DNA of 64,000 bases from NCBI RefSeq assembly GCF_000421645.1, contig NZ_ATXK01000014.1:1-64000 (forward strand), written 5' to 3'. This DNA comes from Aurantimonas coralicida DSM 14790 (lineage in GTDB: Bacteria; Pseudomonadota; Alphaproteobacteria; Rhizobiales; Rhizobiaceae). Both the position numbers and the translations under genes were made by a program. Of the stretch, positions 1 through 8,726 are shown piece after piece (the stretch's first letter is position 1; each line of letters starts with the position of its first letter). The notes below the pieces were generated by a model, which worked only from the letters and a program-made list of their open reading frames with translations, was not told the origin of the DNA and did not search any database.

Positions 1-457
1 GACGAGAGATACTTTTAAAACCAGACCCCCTGCCCGCTCGGCCGAAACCAAACGCACAATCACCAGTCGGCATCGCTGCCAACCAGTGCAAAAAGATCCA
101 GCCTGCTCAAACCTCACACCGCAATCCGAAGACCGCAGCAGTCAGGCTCAAGCCGTACACTCTCATACCGAAACGTGATAACGATCGATCGTTCTCTCAT
201 GGATGCCTCGCAATCGGAAAGGAAACCGACACGAAGCTCCAGGCAAACAATCCGCCGCCCACGCTTCTCTTTCTTCTCAATCTTCAGTTTTCAAAGAGCA
301 CGACACCGAACAAACGATGGCGGCGGGCCGGTCGGGACTTCCATCCCCTGGACCCTGTCGAAGACCAGCCGTTTCCGGCGAACTCTTCTGGATGTCTGCG
401 GCGGGGCCAAAACCAGAGCGAACCGAAGGGCTCGCCGGCGGCGCCCTCGCCGTCGAT
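1..457 (-). ncRNA. 5' leader of an rRNA operon transcribed leftwards (16S expected just outside the window)
   Basis: Read on the minus strand, this stretch starts just after a strong promoter (464-493) and contains a boxA-like element, TGCTCTTTGAAA at 300-289. That is followed by an A/G-rich run and a CGTGGGCGGCGG block of the kind found in Hyphomicrobiales rRNA leaders and spacers. Its last bases, CTCTCGTC, are what would precede a 16S 5' end. No 16S or tRNA sequence is inside the window. A 16S-23S spacer was considered, but the promoter argues for the leader. Visible: boxA-like motif, promoter, no convincing ORF. Inferred: identity of the downstream gene. Confidence 0.6.
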
Positions 458-463
458 GAGTGG

Positions 464-493
464 CTTATAGGCCCTCCCCGCTTTCGAAGTCAA
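464..493 (-). promoter_or_regulatory. Sigma-70-type rRNA promoter
   Basis: On the minus strand a perfect-looking -35 TTGACT (493-488) is separated by 18 bases from a -10 TATAAG (469-464). This is the strongest consensus promoter seen in the window, and it points at the boxA-bearing leader. The bases from about 494 to 835, between this promoter and the Fur-family gene, hold no gene I can support. Confidence 0.65.
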
Positions 494-835
494 CACGGCT
501 TTCTGGAAAAAACGACGGAAGCGAACTTTTTCCGAAACAGGCCGGATCGCCTGCCCCACAGGCTTCCCCGGCGTCATCGCGGATTCACAAAGCGTCCCGG
601 CGCGTGGAAGCCCACAGCGCACCGGGATCGCCCTATGGGGCCCTGCAGGAGCCATCCCCTTGGTGCCGTCGTCAGCTTCGACGCAGGAGGGAGGCGACAC
701 CCGGCGCGGCCGCACGGCTGTCGGCTTCTGCCTGACCCTGGCCCGGCGTGCGAGATTTTCCTTTCGCGCCGTTTGGTATTAGGCCGGAACGACAGGCCTG
801 CAGAGGCGCGACGGGGATGGCACGGGGACAGGCAG

Positions 836-1273
836 ATGGGCGACAGGACCGAGGCGAACCCGCCGGGCCGTTACGAACGCATCCTGCGTGACGCCGGTGT
901 CCGCATCACCCGGCCGCGGCGGATCATCCTCACGATTCTCGCCGATGGCGGCGACCATCCCGACGCGCTGGAGATCTTCCGGCGCACCGCGGCAATCGAT
1001 CCCTCGATCTCGCTCTCCACCGTCTACCGCACCATGAAGCTCCTGGAGGAGAAGGGCGCGATCCAGCGCCATGTCTTCGAGGGCGGCCCGTCGCGATTCG
1101 AGCGCGCCGACGGCGATCACCACGACCATCTCATCGATATCGAATCGGGCGAGGTCGTCGAGTTCCGCTCCGATCGCATCGAGAAGCTGCAGGAAGAGAT
1201 CGCCCGCGAGCTCGGCTACGAGATCGTCTCGCACCGGCTCGAACTCTACGGCCGCAAGCGCCGGCCGGACTGA
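836..1273 (+). CDS. Fur-family metalloregulator (Fur/Mur type)
   Basis: A 145-residue transcriptional regulator of the Fur superfamily, expected to sense Fe(II) or Mn(II) and repress metal-uptake genes. The N-terminal winged helix contains GVRITRPRR and the family signature [16 protein letters not shown]. The dimerisation/metal domain has the [16 protein letters not shown] motif typical of Fur and of the rhizobial manganese regulator Mur. I chose the ATG at 836 (GGGACAGG upstream) because the longer upstream reading is not Fur-like. No metal transporter is adjacent, so Fur and Mur cannot be separated from context. It converges on osmC across a hairpin. Confidence 0.88.
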   Translation: MGDRTEANPPGRYERILRDAGVRITRPRRIILTILADGGDHPDALEIFRRTAAIDPSISLSTVYRTMKLLEEKGAIQRHVFEGGPSRFERADGDHHDHLIDIESGEVVEFRSDRIEKLQEEIARELGYEIVSHRLELYGRKRRPD

Positions 1274-1302
1274 CCGCCCCTCACGCGGGGAGACGCCCGA
1301 CG

Positions 1303-1340
1303 CGAATCGGCCCGCGTCCTCTCGAGCACGGGCCGATTCG
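1303..1340. terminator. Hairpin between convergent fur-family gene and osmC
   Basis: Perfect 12-bp inverted repeat, CGAATCGGCCCG (1303-1314) with CGGGCCGATTCG (1329-1340) and a 14-base loop, in the 96-bp gap between two convergent genes. There is no long U-run on either strand, so it may be a transcript-end structure rather than a strict intrinsic terminator. Confidence 0.5.
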
Positions 1341-1369
1341 TTCCAGTGTTCGTCGCGACGCGGGCCGGC

Positions 1370-1804
1370 TCAGACCAGCCTGGCGTCGAGCGTCACGCTG
1401 ATCGCGCCGAGGGCCTTGGACACCGGGCAGCCTTCCTTGGCGGTGTTGGCGAGTTCGTCGAACTTGCCCTGCTCGATCCCCAGGACCGTCGCTTCCAGGA
1501 CGATGGCGCTGGACTTGATCTCGAAGCCGGCCTCGACCTGCTCGACATTCACCGTGGCGGTGGCCTTCAGCTCCTGCGCCGGCGTGCCGTTTTCGGCGAG
1601 GAAATGCGACAGCTGCATCGCGAAGCAGCCGGCATGGGCTGCGGCCAGCAACTCCTCCGGATTGGTGCCCGACTTGCCGCTCTCGTCCTCGAAGCGCGCC
1701 TTGAAGGAATAGCCATGTTCGGACAGCGCGCCCGACTGCGTGGTGATCGCGCCGGTTCCGTCCCCGAGTGCGCCCTTCCAGATTGCCGTTGCATGCCGTT
1801 TCAT
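1370..1804 (-). CDS. osmC: OsmC-family organic hydroperoxide reductase
   Basis: A 144-residue thiol peroxidase of the OsmC/Ohr family that reduces organic hydroperoxides in the cytoplasm. It starts MKRHATAIWKG, the classic OsmC (not Ohr) N-terminus. It has the peroxidatic cysteine at Cys60 in AAAHAGCF and the resolving cysteine at Cys126 in AKEGCPVSKAL. The ATG at 1804 follows a strong AAGGAGA. Full family length. It is monocistronic, converging on the Fur-like regulator and divergent from xerC (196-bp shared upstream region). Confidence 0.92.
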   Translation of the reverse strand: MKRHATAIWKGALGDGTGAITTQSGALSEHGYSFKARFEDESGKSGTNPEELLAAAHAGCFAMQLSHFLAENGTPAQELKATATVNVEQVEAGFEIKSSAIVLEATVLGIEQGKFDELANTAKEGCPVSKALGAISVTLDARLV

Positions 1805-2000
1805 GAGAATCTCCTTGATCTGGCGCCGACCGGGCCGCTGCGTTTGTGGCAGCGGCCGAATGGGAGGTCGGCCCGCCTTGCCGCAACAACCGTCGGCGCC
1901 CGCAACAGTTCCGGCGAACACGATGCGTTCACCAAGGCGGCGATAGGCTGGCCGGGCCCGCGCGCACGCCGCGGGACCGGCGGCAGCAGGAGACACCGCG

Positions 2001-2960
2001 TTGACGCAGACGACGCTCATCCACGCGACCCGGCCGCTTCTCGACGAGAAGGCGGCCTGGCTGACGATCCTTGCCGACGAGCGGCGCAGCAGCCCCCACA
2101 CGATCGAGGCCTATGAGCGCGATCTGCGCCAGTTCCTGGTCTTCCTCACCGACTATCATGCCCGCCCGGCGCAGCTTGCCGATCTCGCCGATCTGAAGAC
2201 GGCCGATCTGCGCGGCTTCCTCGCCGCGCGGCGCCGTGACGGGGCGGGCGCCAAGACCATGGGCCGGGGGCTTGCCGGCGTCAGGTCCTTCATCCGCCAT
2301 CTGGAGCGCAAGGGCCTTGCCTCCTCGGCCGGGGCCAAGGCGATGCGGGCGCCCAAACAGCCGAAATCGCTGCCGCGCCCCCTGACCGTCGGCGACGCGA
2401 TGGCGGTGACGGAAGAGGCCGGCGCCTTTGCCGCCGAGGCCTGGATCGCGGCCCGCGACGTCGCTATCCTCACCCTGCTCTATGGCTGCGGCCTGCGCAT
2501 TTCCGAAGCCCTGTCGCTGCCCGGCGATGCGCTATGCGACGCAACGGCCCGTTCGATGCCGGTCGCCGGCAAGGGCGGCAAGACCCGGCTGGTGCCGCTG
2601 CTCCCGGCCGTGCTGCAGGCGGTCGCCGAATATCGCCGTCTCTGCCCCTATCCGCTCAACGCCCACAACGCGCTGTTTCGCGGCGCGCGCGGCGGACCGT
2701 TGCAGCCGCAGATCGTTCAGCGCGCCATGGCGCGGCTGCGCGGCGTTCTCGGCCTGCCCGAGAGCGCGACGCCCCATGCTCTGCGCCATTCCTTCGCGAC
2801 GCATCTCCTGGCCGGTGGCGGCGACCTGCGCACCATCCAGGATCTCCTCGGCCATGCCAGCCTGTCGACCACCCAGAACTATACGGCGGTGGATCAGGCC
2901 CGGCTGATGTCGATTTACGAGGACGCCCATCCCCGCGCCCGGCGCCGGCGCGCCGGCTGA
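2001..2960 (+). CDS. xerC: Tyrosine recombinase XerC
   Basis: A 319-residue site-specific recombinase that resolves chromosome dimers at dif together with XerD. It has an N-terminal SAM-like core-binding domain (about residues 15-105) and a C-terminal catalytic domain with the complete active site: Arg166 (CGLRISEAL), Lys194 region (GKGGKTRLVP), His259 and Arg262 (TPHALRHSF), His285 (LLGHASLST) and Tyr294 (TQNYTAVD). The start is TTG at 2001, nine bases after AGGAGA; no in-frame ATG fits the family length. XerC rather than XerD is chosen from its position next to the lpd/suc cluster. Confidence 0.9.
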   Translation: MTQTTLIHATRPLLDEKAAWLTILADERRSSPHTIEAYERDLRQFLVFLTDYHARPAQLADLADLKTADLRGFLAARRRDGAGAKTMGRGLAGVRSFIRHLERKGLASSAGAKAMRAPKQPKSLPRPLTVGDAMAVTEEAGAFAAEAWIAARDVAILTLLYGCGLRISEALSLPGDALCDATARSMPVAGKGGKTRLVPLLPAVLQAVAEYRRLCPYPLNAHNALFRGARGGPLQPQIVQRAMARLRGVLGLPESATPHALRHSFATHLLAGGGDLRTIQDLLGHASLSTTQNYTAVDQARLMSIYEDAHPRARRRRAG

Positions 2961-3013
2961 TTCGCCCCCCGGTGCTTAGGTCTTTGGTCGCAATTGCCGC
3001 CTAGGCTCGCGCC

Positions 3014-4102
3014 ATGCTGCACCTGATTTCCGCCGTCGCCGCCCCCGATCGCCTGCCCCCGTCCCACACGGCCCTGCGCCGTCTCGAACGCCTGTGCCTC
3101 ATGGTGCCGCTTGCGCTTCTCGCCCTGCTGTTTGCCGGCATCGCCGCGGCGCAGGCGGCCGACGCCGGGACCTGCAAGGCGACCGATCTCCTGGCGACGC
3201 TCGAAGCCGATGGCAGGCTTGCCGCGGTCGAGGCGGAAGCGGCCCGGACCGTCAATGGCGAGGGCAAGCTGTTCCGCATCGAGAAGCCGGGTGTGCCGCC
3301 CTCCTTTCTTCTCGGCACCATGCATCTCGCCGATGCGCGTGTGCTGGCGCTCGGGGAGACGGCCGAGGCCGCGCTGACCGATGCCCGGCGCCTGGTGATC
3401 GAGACCACCGACGTCCTCGAGCCGGCAAAGGCCGCCGCCGCGTTTCTCGCTCATCCCGATCTGATCAATCTGCCCAAGGGCCAGACCCTCGCCGATCTTC
3501 TCTCCGACGAGGAGGAGGCGCGAATCAGGGCCGCCCTCGACGCCCGCGGCATGCCGTTCCATGCCGTGCGCACCCTGCAGCCCTGGTTCCTGTCGATCAG
3601 CCTGATGCTGCCGGCCTGCGAGATGGCGCATCGCGCCAAAGGCGCGGCGGTGCTCGACGCGGCCCTTGCGCAGCGCGCCATGGCTGCGGGCAAGCCGGTG
3701 GAGGGCCTCGAGACGTCGGCCGAGCAGCTGGCGGCCCTCGCCTCCCTGCCGATCGAGCTGCAGCTCGAAGGTCTCGTCGCCACGGTCGATCTGGCAGAGC
3801 ACCTGCCCGACGTCATGGAGACCATGGTCTCGCTCTATGTCGACGGGCGAATCGCCATGATCATGCCGACGATCGAGGCGGCGATCCCCAATGGCGGTGT
3901 GCTGGTCGGCGCCGGCGACGGCTATGCCGAGTTCGAAGAGCGCATCGTGACCGATCGCAACCGCCGCATGGCGGAACGCATGCAGCCGATGCTGACGGCG
4001 GGCGCCGCCTTCGTCGCCGTGGGCGCCCTGCATCTGCCGGGCGAAGAGGGCATCGTCGCCCTGCTGCGCGAGGCCGGCTGGACCGTGACCCGGGCCGACT
4101 GA
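3014..4102 (+). CDS. TraB/GumN family protein
   Basis: A 362-residue protein of the TraB/GumN superfamily (COG3735 type), proposed to be metallo-hydrolase-like and of unproven biochemical role in bacteria. Diagnostic elements are FLLGTMHLAD (about residues 97-106), the catalytic-type GTMH at the N-terminal side, and VGALHLPGEEGIVALLREAGW near the C-terminus. A hydrophobic segment at about residues 32-50 followed by an AQAADA-like cleavage region suggests export. It starts 53 bp after xerC and could be co-transcribed with it. No good Shine-Dalgarno is visible, so the exact start is provisional. Confidence 0.8.
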   Translation: MLHLISAVAAPDRLPPSHTALRRLERLCLMVPLALLALLFAGIAAAQAADAGTCKATDLLATLEADGRLAAVEAEAARTVNGEGKLFRIEKPGVPPSFLLGTMHLADARVLALGETAEAALTDARRLVIETTDVLEPAKAAAAFLAHPDLINLPKGQTLADLLSDEEEARIRAALDARGMPFHAVRTLQPWFLSISLMLPACEMAHRAKGAAVLDAALAQRAMAAGKPVEGLETSAEQLAALASLPIELQLEGLVATVDLAEHLPDVMETMVSLYVDGRIAMIMPTIEAAIPNGGVLVGAGDGYAEFEERIVTDRNRRMAERMQPMLTAGAAFVAVGALHLPGEEGIVALLREAGWTVTRAD

Positions 4103-4246
4103 GCCTGTGCAGAGAACCGGGGGCAGCCCGGCATTCCCGGACCCGACTGCACCGAAACGTGAAGACGCCCGGCATTTCGCCGCTGGCCGGAGCGGGCGTG
4201 GCGACCTTAAGCTTTGCGGATCGCAACAGCCAAGGAGACATGCCGC

Positions 4247-4423
4247 ATGAAATCCTTTCTCGCTGTCACGCTGGGCGCCGGCCTGCTGGCCGCCGCCTCC
4301 ACCGGAGCGGTCGCCGCCTGCGCGTCGCATGTCACGGCCGACGCGCCGATGACCCCGATCGTCACCGCCGACACGAGCGGCACCGACACCGCACCGGTCG
4401 CGACGCCCGACAAGAAGAGCTGA
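4247..4423 (+). CDS. Small secreted protein (58 aa), function unknown
   Basis: A short gene with a strong AAGGAGA and an ATG at 4247. The product has a clear signal peptide (MKSFLAVTLG followed by a hydrophobic core ending near TGAVAA), then only about 33 mature residues rich in Thr, Asp, Ala and Pro with one Cys, ending DKKS. It is followed by a textbook terminator. I do not recognise a family. The combination of ribosome binding site, signal peptide and terminator makes translation likely, but nothing indicates a function. Confidence 0.68.
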   Translation: MKSFLAVTLGAGLLAAASTGAVAACASHVTADAPMTPIVTADTSGTDTAPVATPDKKS

Positions 4424-4442
4424 TCGCGCGCTCCCAAACGAG

Positions 4443-4478
4443 AAAAGGCCCGGCTGCTTCTGGCAGCCGGGCCTTTTT
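4443..4478. terminator. Bidirectional intrinsic terminator between the small secreted protein gene and lpdA
   Basis: A 15-bp perfect stem, AAAAGGCCCGGCTGC with GCAGCCGGGCCTTTT and a 5-base loop. It has a U-run on both strands (TTTTT rightwards, TTTT leftwards). It serves the small plus-strand gene and ends the minus-strand mdh-suc-lpd operon. Confidence 0.92.
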
Positions 4479-4490
4479 CATGGCGCGCAA

Positions 4491-4506
4491 TGATTCACGT
4501 GAAACG
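4491..4506. other. parS-like site 1 (degenerate)
   Basis: TGATTCACGTGAAACG differs from the ParB-site consensus TGTTTCACGTGAAACA at two positions (3 and 16). It is intergenic, 12 bp beyond the lpdA terminator, and about 49 kb from parB. Confidence 0.6.
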
Positions 4507-4535
4507 CCGGCGGGCGATCCCGCCCGGCGCTCCGG

Positions 4536-5945
4536 TCAGATATGGATCGGCTTGGCGAAGGCCGCGAGGGCCGCCTCGCGCATGGCTTCCGACAGGGTCG
4601 GATGGGCATGCGAGGTCCGTGCGAGATCCTCGGACGATCCGCCGAACTCCATCAGCAGCCCCGCCTCGGCAATGAGGTCGCCGGCATCGGCGCCGAGGAT
4701 GTGGCAGCCCAGCACCCGATCGGTCTCGGCATCCACCAGGAACTTCACGAAGCCGTCGGTCTGCAGCATGGCGCGGGCGCGGCCATTCGCCATGAAAGGG
4801 AACTTGCCGACCCGGTAGGCGACGCCCGCCTGCTTCAGCTCTTCCTCGGTCTTGCCGACCGAGGCGACTTCCGGCGAGGTGTAGACCACCGACGGGATCG
4901 CGTCGTAATTCACGTGGCCGGCCTGGCCGGCGAGGATCTCGGCCAGCGCGACGCCCTCGTCCTCGGCCTTGTGGGCGAGCATCGCCCCCTTCACCACGTC
5001 GCCGATGGCATAGATCCCGTCGACATTTGTCTTGAAATGCGCGTCGATCTCGACCCGGCCGCGATCGTCCAGCGCAACGCCGGCCTCTTCGAGACCGAGA
5101 CCTGCCGTGAACGGCTTGCGCCCCGTGGCCACGAGCACGACGTCGGCGTCCAGCGTCTCCGCCTCGCCGCCCTTGGCCGGCTCGAAGCTCACGGAGGCGC
5201 CCTTGTCCGATTTCGTCACCGCGGTGACCTTGGCGCCGAGCTTGAAGGTGAGGCCCTGCTTGACCATCAGCTTCTGGAAGGCGGTGGAGACCTCGCTGTC
5301 CATCGGGCCGAGCACCTTGTCGAAATACTCGACCACGGTGACCTTGGCGCCGAGGCGGGCCCAGACCGAGCCGAGCTCCAGCCCGATCACGCCGCCGCCG
5401 ACGACGACCATCGTCTCCGGGACCTTCTGCAGGGCGATGGCATCGTCCGAGGACACGATCGTGTCCGTATCGAAGGCGACCTCGACGCCGGGAATGCCGG
5501 CGACGTCCGAACCGGTGGCGATGCAGATGTTCTTCGCCGACAGGGTCTCGGTGGTGCCGTCTTCCTTCGCCACCTCCACCTCGGAGGCCGACTTGATGCG
5601 GCCCGTGCCGATGACGCCGGTGATCTTGTTCTTCTTGAACAGGAAGGCGATGCCGTCGACATTCGACTTCACCGTCTTGTCCTTGTGGGCCAGCATCTTC
5701 GACAGTTCGAGCTTCGGCTCGACGGCGATGCCGAGCTCGCCGAAGCTGTGATTGGCCTCGGCGAACATCTCCGACGCGTAGAGCAGCGCCTTGGACGGAA
5801 TGCAGCCGACATTCAGGCAGGTGCCGCCATAGGTCTTGCGCTTTTCGACGACGGCGACCTTGAGGCCGAGCTGCGCCGCCTTGATGGCGCAGACATATCC
5901 GCCGGGTCCCGATCCGATGACGACGAGGTCGAAGGGTTCAGCCAT
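4536..5945 (-). CDS. lpdA: Dihydrolipoamide dehydrogenase (E3)
   Basis: A 469-residue FAD/NAD flavoprotein that reoxidises dihydrolipoamide in the 2-oxoglutarate dehydrogenase complex and possibly other 2-oxoacid complexes. It has the FAD dinucleotide motif GSGPGGY near residues 11-17, the redox-active disulfide Cys43/Cys48 in GGTCLNVGCIPSK, a second NAD motif VVGGGVIGLELG, and the C-terminal His-Pro catalytic region HAHPTLSEAM. It is the last gene of the minus-strand mdh-suc-odh block and ends at the shared bidirectional terminator. Length and motifs are complete. Confidence 0.96.
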   Translation of the reverse strand: MAEPFDLVVIGSGPGGYVCAIKAAQLGLKVAVVEKRKTYGGTCLNVGCIPSKALLYASEMFAEANHSFGELGIAVEPKLELSKMLAHKDKTVKSNVDGIAFLFKKNKITGVIGTGRIKSASEVEVAKEDGTTETLSAKNICIATGSDVAGIPGVEVAFDTDTIVSSDDAIALQKVPETMVVVGGGVIGLELGSVWARLGAKVTVVEYFDKVLGPMDSEVSTAFQKLMVKQGLTFKLGAKVTAVTKSDKGASVSFEPAKGGEAETLDADVVLVATGRKPFTAGLGLEEAGVALDDRGRVEIDAHFKTNVDGIYAIGDVVKGAMLAHKAEDEGVALAEILAGQAGHVNYDAIPSVVYTSPEVASVGKTEEELKQAGVAYRVGKFPFMANGRARAMLQTDGFVKFLVDAETDRVLGCHILGADAGDLIAEAGLLMEFGGSSEDLARTSHAHPTLSEAMREAALAAFAKPIHI

Positions 5946-6014
5946 GTCCAGTCCTGTTCGTGCGGTGCGGGCCGTGGCCCGGTGTCTTGAAGATAAGGTC
6001 GGCGGAAGCCAACG

Positions 6015-6440
6015 TCAGGCGAGGAGATCATAGACCATCAGGATCAGCCCGAAGATCGAGATCACGAAAGCGAGGGTGCGGATGACGGGGATGCCCGCAT
6101 AATAGATCGGCGCATAGGCGACGCGGGCCCAGAACCAGAGCTGGGCGCCGGTCAGCCCGAGCCCGCCGGTCTGGCCGGACACGATCAGGCCGAGGATCGC
6201 CGCGGCGAAGAACGGGTAGGTTTCCATGTAATTGGTGAAGGCGCGCCGGGCGCGGCCGGCCAGTCCGCCGGTCGGCCGCGGGTCACCCTCGCGCGACGAG
6301 GCGGCGGTCTTCGGGCCGATGGCGGGGATCGCCGTCACGATGTGGACGGCCAGCATGACAAGCCCCAGGATCACCGACCAGACGAGGAGCGTCAGCTCCA
6401 TCGGCGTTGCGGCGAACGTCGCGGCGATCTCGGTTTCCAT
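6015..6440 (-). CDS. MAPEG-family membrane protein
   Basis: A 141-residue integral membrane protein with about four hydrophobic segments, resembling bacterial MAPEG (membrane-associated eicosanoid/glutathione metabolism) proteins. The recognisable parts are the RRAFTNYMETYPFFAAAIL loop/helix and AQLWFWARVAYAPIYYAG near residues 102-118. The ATG at 6440 has AAGGA upstream; a second Met at residue 14 is an alternative. It sits between SDR and lpdA within the operon. Substrate unknown; some relatives are glutathione-linked, others uncharacterised. Confidence 0.82.
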   Translation of the reverse strand: METEIAATFAATPMELTLLVWSVILGLVMLAVHIVTAIPAIGPKTAASSREGDPRPTGGLAGRARRAFTNYMETYPFFAAAILGLIVSGQTGGLGLTGAQLWFWARVAYAPIYYAGIPVIRTLAFVISIFGLILMVYDLLA

Positions 6441-6535
6441 GCTGCGCGTCCTTCTGCCGGCCCGTCCTCTGCGATCGTGGCCATGCGTTGATGGAAGCCG
6501 CTACGCTGCGATTACGCGCAGCGCGGATCGTTGGA

Positions 6536-7294
6536 TCACGGCCAGATCGAGCGTGCGCCGGACACGTCGAGGATCGCGCCGGTCGAATAGCTGGCCGCGT
6601 CGGAGGCGAGCCACAGGATGGCGCCGGCGACTTCCTGCGCCGTGCCCGCGCGCTTCATCGGCAGGCCGGGCCCGAGCTGGGCCACCCGGTCCGGCTGGCC
6701 CCCCGAGGCGTGGATGTCGGTGTCGATGATGCCCGGACGCACCGCGCAGACGCGGATGCCGTCGTCGATCAGCTCCTTGGCGAGACCGACGGTCAACGTG
6801 TCGATGGCGCCCTTGGAGGCGGCATAGTCGAGATACTGGCCCGGTCCGCCGAGCTTGGCCGCGACCGACGACAGATTGACGATCGCGCCGCCCTTGCCGC
6901 CATGGCTCTTGCCCATGCGCTTTGCCGCTTCGCGGGCGCACAGGATGCTGCCGGTGATGTTGATGCGGAACATGCGCTCCAGCCGCTCGACCGTCATCTC
7001 GGCCAGCGTCCCGGCCTCGTCGACAATGCCGGCATTGTTGATCAGCGCGGTCAGCGGGCCGAGCCGGTCGGCCGCCTCGAAGATCGCCAGGATGTGGGCC
7101 TCGACACCGACATCGCCCTTGACCGCGACGGCCTTGCCACCGGCGGCCTCGATGTCGGCGACGACGGCGTTGGCGGCGGCTTCGTTGGACGCGTAATTGA
7201 CCACGACCGCATAGCCGGCCTTGGCACCGGCCTTTGCGGTCGCCGCGCCGATCCCGCGCGAGCCGCCGGTCACGATCATCACTCCGTCAGCCAT
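6536..7294 (-). CDS. SDR-family NAD(P)-dependent oxidoreductase
   Basis: A 252-residue classical short-chain dehydrogenase/reductase. The cofactor motif TGGSRGIG lies at residues 9-16, NNAG near 86-89, and the catalytic Ser142/143, Tyr157 and Lys161 lie in LSSVAA and YAASKG. The PGIIDTDIHASGG stretch resembles the sugar/alcohol dehydrogenase branch. It is embedded between odhB and lpdA, a placement repeated in related genomes, but its substrate is not deducible. A role linked to 2-oxoacid metabolism is inference from neighbours only. Confidence 0.9.
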   Translation of the reverse strand: MADGVMIVTGGSRGIGAATAKAGAKAGYAVVVNYASNEAAANAVVADIEAAGGKAVAVKGDVGVEAHILAIFEAADRLGPLTALINNAGIVDEAGTLAEMTVERLERMFRINITGSILCAREAAKRMGKSHGGKGGAIVNLSSVAAKLGGPGQYLDYAASKGAIDTLTVGLAKELIDDGIRVCAVRPGIIDTDIHASGGQPDRVAQLGPGLPMKRAGTAQEVAGAILWLASDAASYSTGAILDVSGARSIWP

Positions 7295-7371
7295 CAGGCC
7301 GTACTCCCTTACTCAAACTCGGGACCGGCCGGGTCCATCCCGGCCAGACGCATGTGTTCTTCGCCAAACGC

Positions 7372-8658
7372 CTAGAGGTCGAGGACCAGACGCTCGGGAT
7401 CTTCCAGGCTCTCCTTGACCCGCACGAGGAAGGTTACGGCCTCCTTGCCGTCGACGATCCGGTGGTCGTAGCTGAGCGCCAGATACATCATCGGCCGGAT
7501 CACCACCTGGCCGCCAATGGCCATCGGCCGCTCCTGGATCTTGTGCATGCCGAGAATGCCCGACTGCGGTGCATTCAGGATCGGCGTCGACATCAGCGAA
7601 CCGTAGACGCCCCCATTGGAGATGGTGAAGGTGCCGCCCTGCATGTCGGACACGCCGAGCTTGCCGTCGCGGGCCATCAGGCCGAGCCGGCCGATCTCCT
7701 TCTCGACCTCGGCAATCGACATCTGGTCGGCATCGCGCACCACCGGCACGACGAGGCCCTTGGCTGTGCCGACGGCGACGCCGATATGGGCGTAGTTCTT
7801 GTAGATCAGGTCGGTGCCGTCGATCTCGGCATTGACCGCCGGGACTTCCTTCAGCGCGTGGCAGACCGCCTTGGTGAAGAAGCCCATGAAGCCGAGCTTC
7901 ACGCCGTGCTTCTTCTCGAACAGGTCCTTGTACTTCTTGCGCATCTCCATGACCGCGGTCATGTCCACCTCGTTGAAGGTGGTCAGCATGGCGGCCGTGT
8001 CCTGCGCGTCCTTCAGGCGCCGGGCGATGGTCTGGCGCAGGCGGGTCATCCTGACCCGCTCCTCGCGGCTCTCGTCGTCACCGGCGGACGGCGCACGGGC
8101 AGCGGGAACCTGCGGCTTTTCCTGCGGGCTAGACGGCGCGCCGCGGGCGATGGTCTCGAGGACGTCGCCCTTGAGGACCTGGCCGCGCTTGCCGGAGCCG
8201 GCGACGTCGCCGTCGGACAGGCCCTTCTCTTCCATCATCTTGCGGGCCGACGGCGCCGCCGGCATCTCGCCGGAACCCTTGCCGGCCTCCTGCGCGGGCG
8301 ATGCGGCATCACCCTTCGCGCCGCCGCCGTAATCGGCCTTGGTCTCGCCGCCGGCATCCGCCCTGGCTTCCTGGCTCTTCGGCTTCTCCGTCGGCGCCGT
8401 GGTGCCGGCATCCGAACCCGAGCCCTCGCCGATCGATCCGATGACCGTGCCGACCGCGACGGTCTCGCCTTCCGGTACGGCGATGTCCTGGAGCACGCCG
8501 GCGGCGGGAGCCGGCACCTCGACCGTCACCTTGTCGGTTTCCAGCTCGGCCAGCGTCTCGTCCATCTCGACCCGGTCGCCGGGCTTCTTGAACCACTGGC
8601 CGATGGTGGCCTCGGTAACGGATTCACCCAGCGTCGGGACTTTGATTTCGGTGCTCAT
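7372..8658 (-). CDS. odhB: 2-oxoglutarate dehydrogenase E2, dihydrolipoyl succinyltransferase
   Basis: A 428-residue core subunit of the 2-oxoglutarate dehydrogenase complex, transferring succinyl from lipoamide to CoA. The lipoyl domain carries the lipoylated Lys43 in [10 protein letters not shown] long Ala/Pro/Gly/Glu-rich linker (about residues 85-140) leads to the peripheral subunit-binding domain ([13 protein letters not shown]) and the catalytic domain, with His399 and Asp403 in [13 protein letters not shown]. It lies 68 bp downstream of the E1 gene in the same operon. Full family length. Confidence 0.96.
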   Translation of the reverse strand: MSTEIKVPTLGESVTEATIGQWFKKPGDRVEMDETLAELETDKVTVEVPAPAAGVLQDIAVPEGETVAVGTVIGSIGEGSGSDAGTTAPTEKPKSQEARADAGGETKADYGGGAKGDAASPAQEAGKGSGEMPAAPSARKMMEEKGLSDGDVAGSGKRGQVLKGDVLETIARGAPSSPQEKPQVPAARAPSAGDDESREERVRMTRLRQTIARRLKDAQDTAAMLTTFNEVDMTAVMEMRKKYKDLFEKKHGVKLGFMGFFTKAVCHALKEVPAVNAEIDGTDLIYKNYAHIGVAVGTAKGLVVPVVRDADQMSIAEVEKEIGRLGLMARDGKLGVSDMQGGTFTISNGGVYGSLMSTPILNAPQSGILGMHKIQERPMAIGGQVVIRPMMYLALSYDHRIVDGKEAVTFLVRVKESLEDPERLVLDL

Positions 8659-8726
8659 CGCTCTTCAGATCTCTTCTGGTCGGGTTCGGTCGGGACGACC
8701 TTGTTTCAGCGCGGCGTCTGGGTGGC

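Noticed and set aside
1-300. 16S-23S spacer with tRNA genes
   Set aside because: boxA and nearby motifs also occur in spacers, but no tRNA-Ile or tRNA-Ala cloverleaf is found and a promoter lies just upstream, so an operon leader fits better.
203-835. Upstream in-frame extension of the Fur-family gene
   Set aside because: The added residues are Arg/Pro-rich and unlike any Fur N-terminus, and they overlap the rRNA promoter and leader on the other strand.
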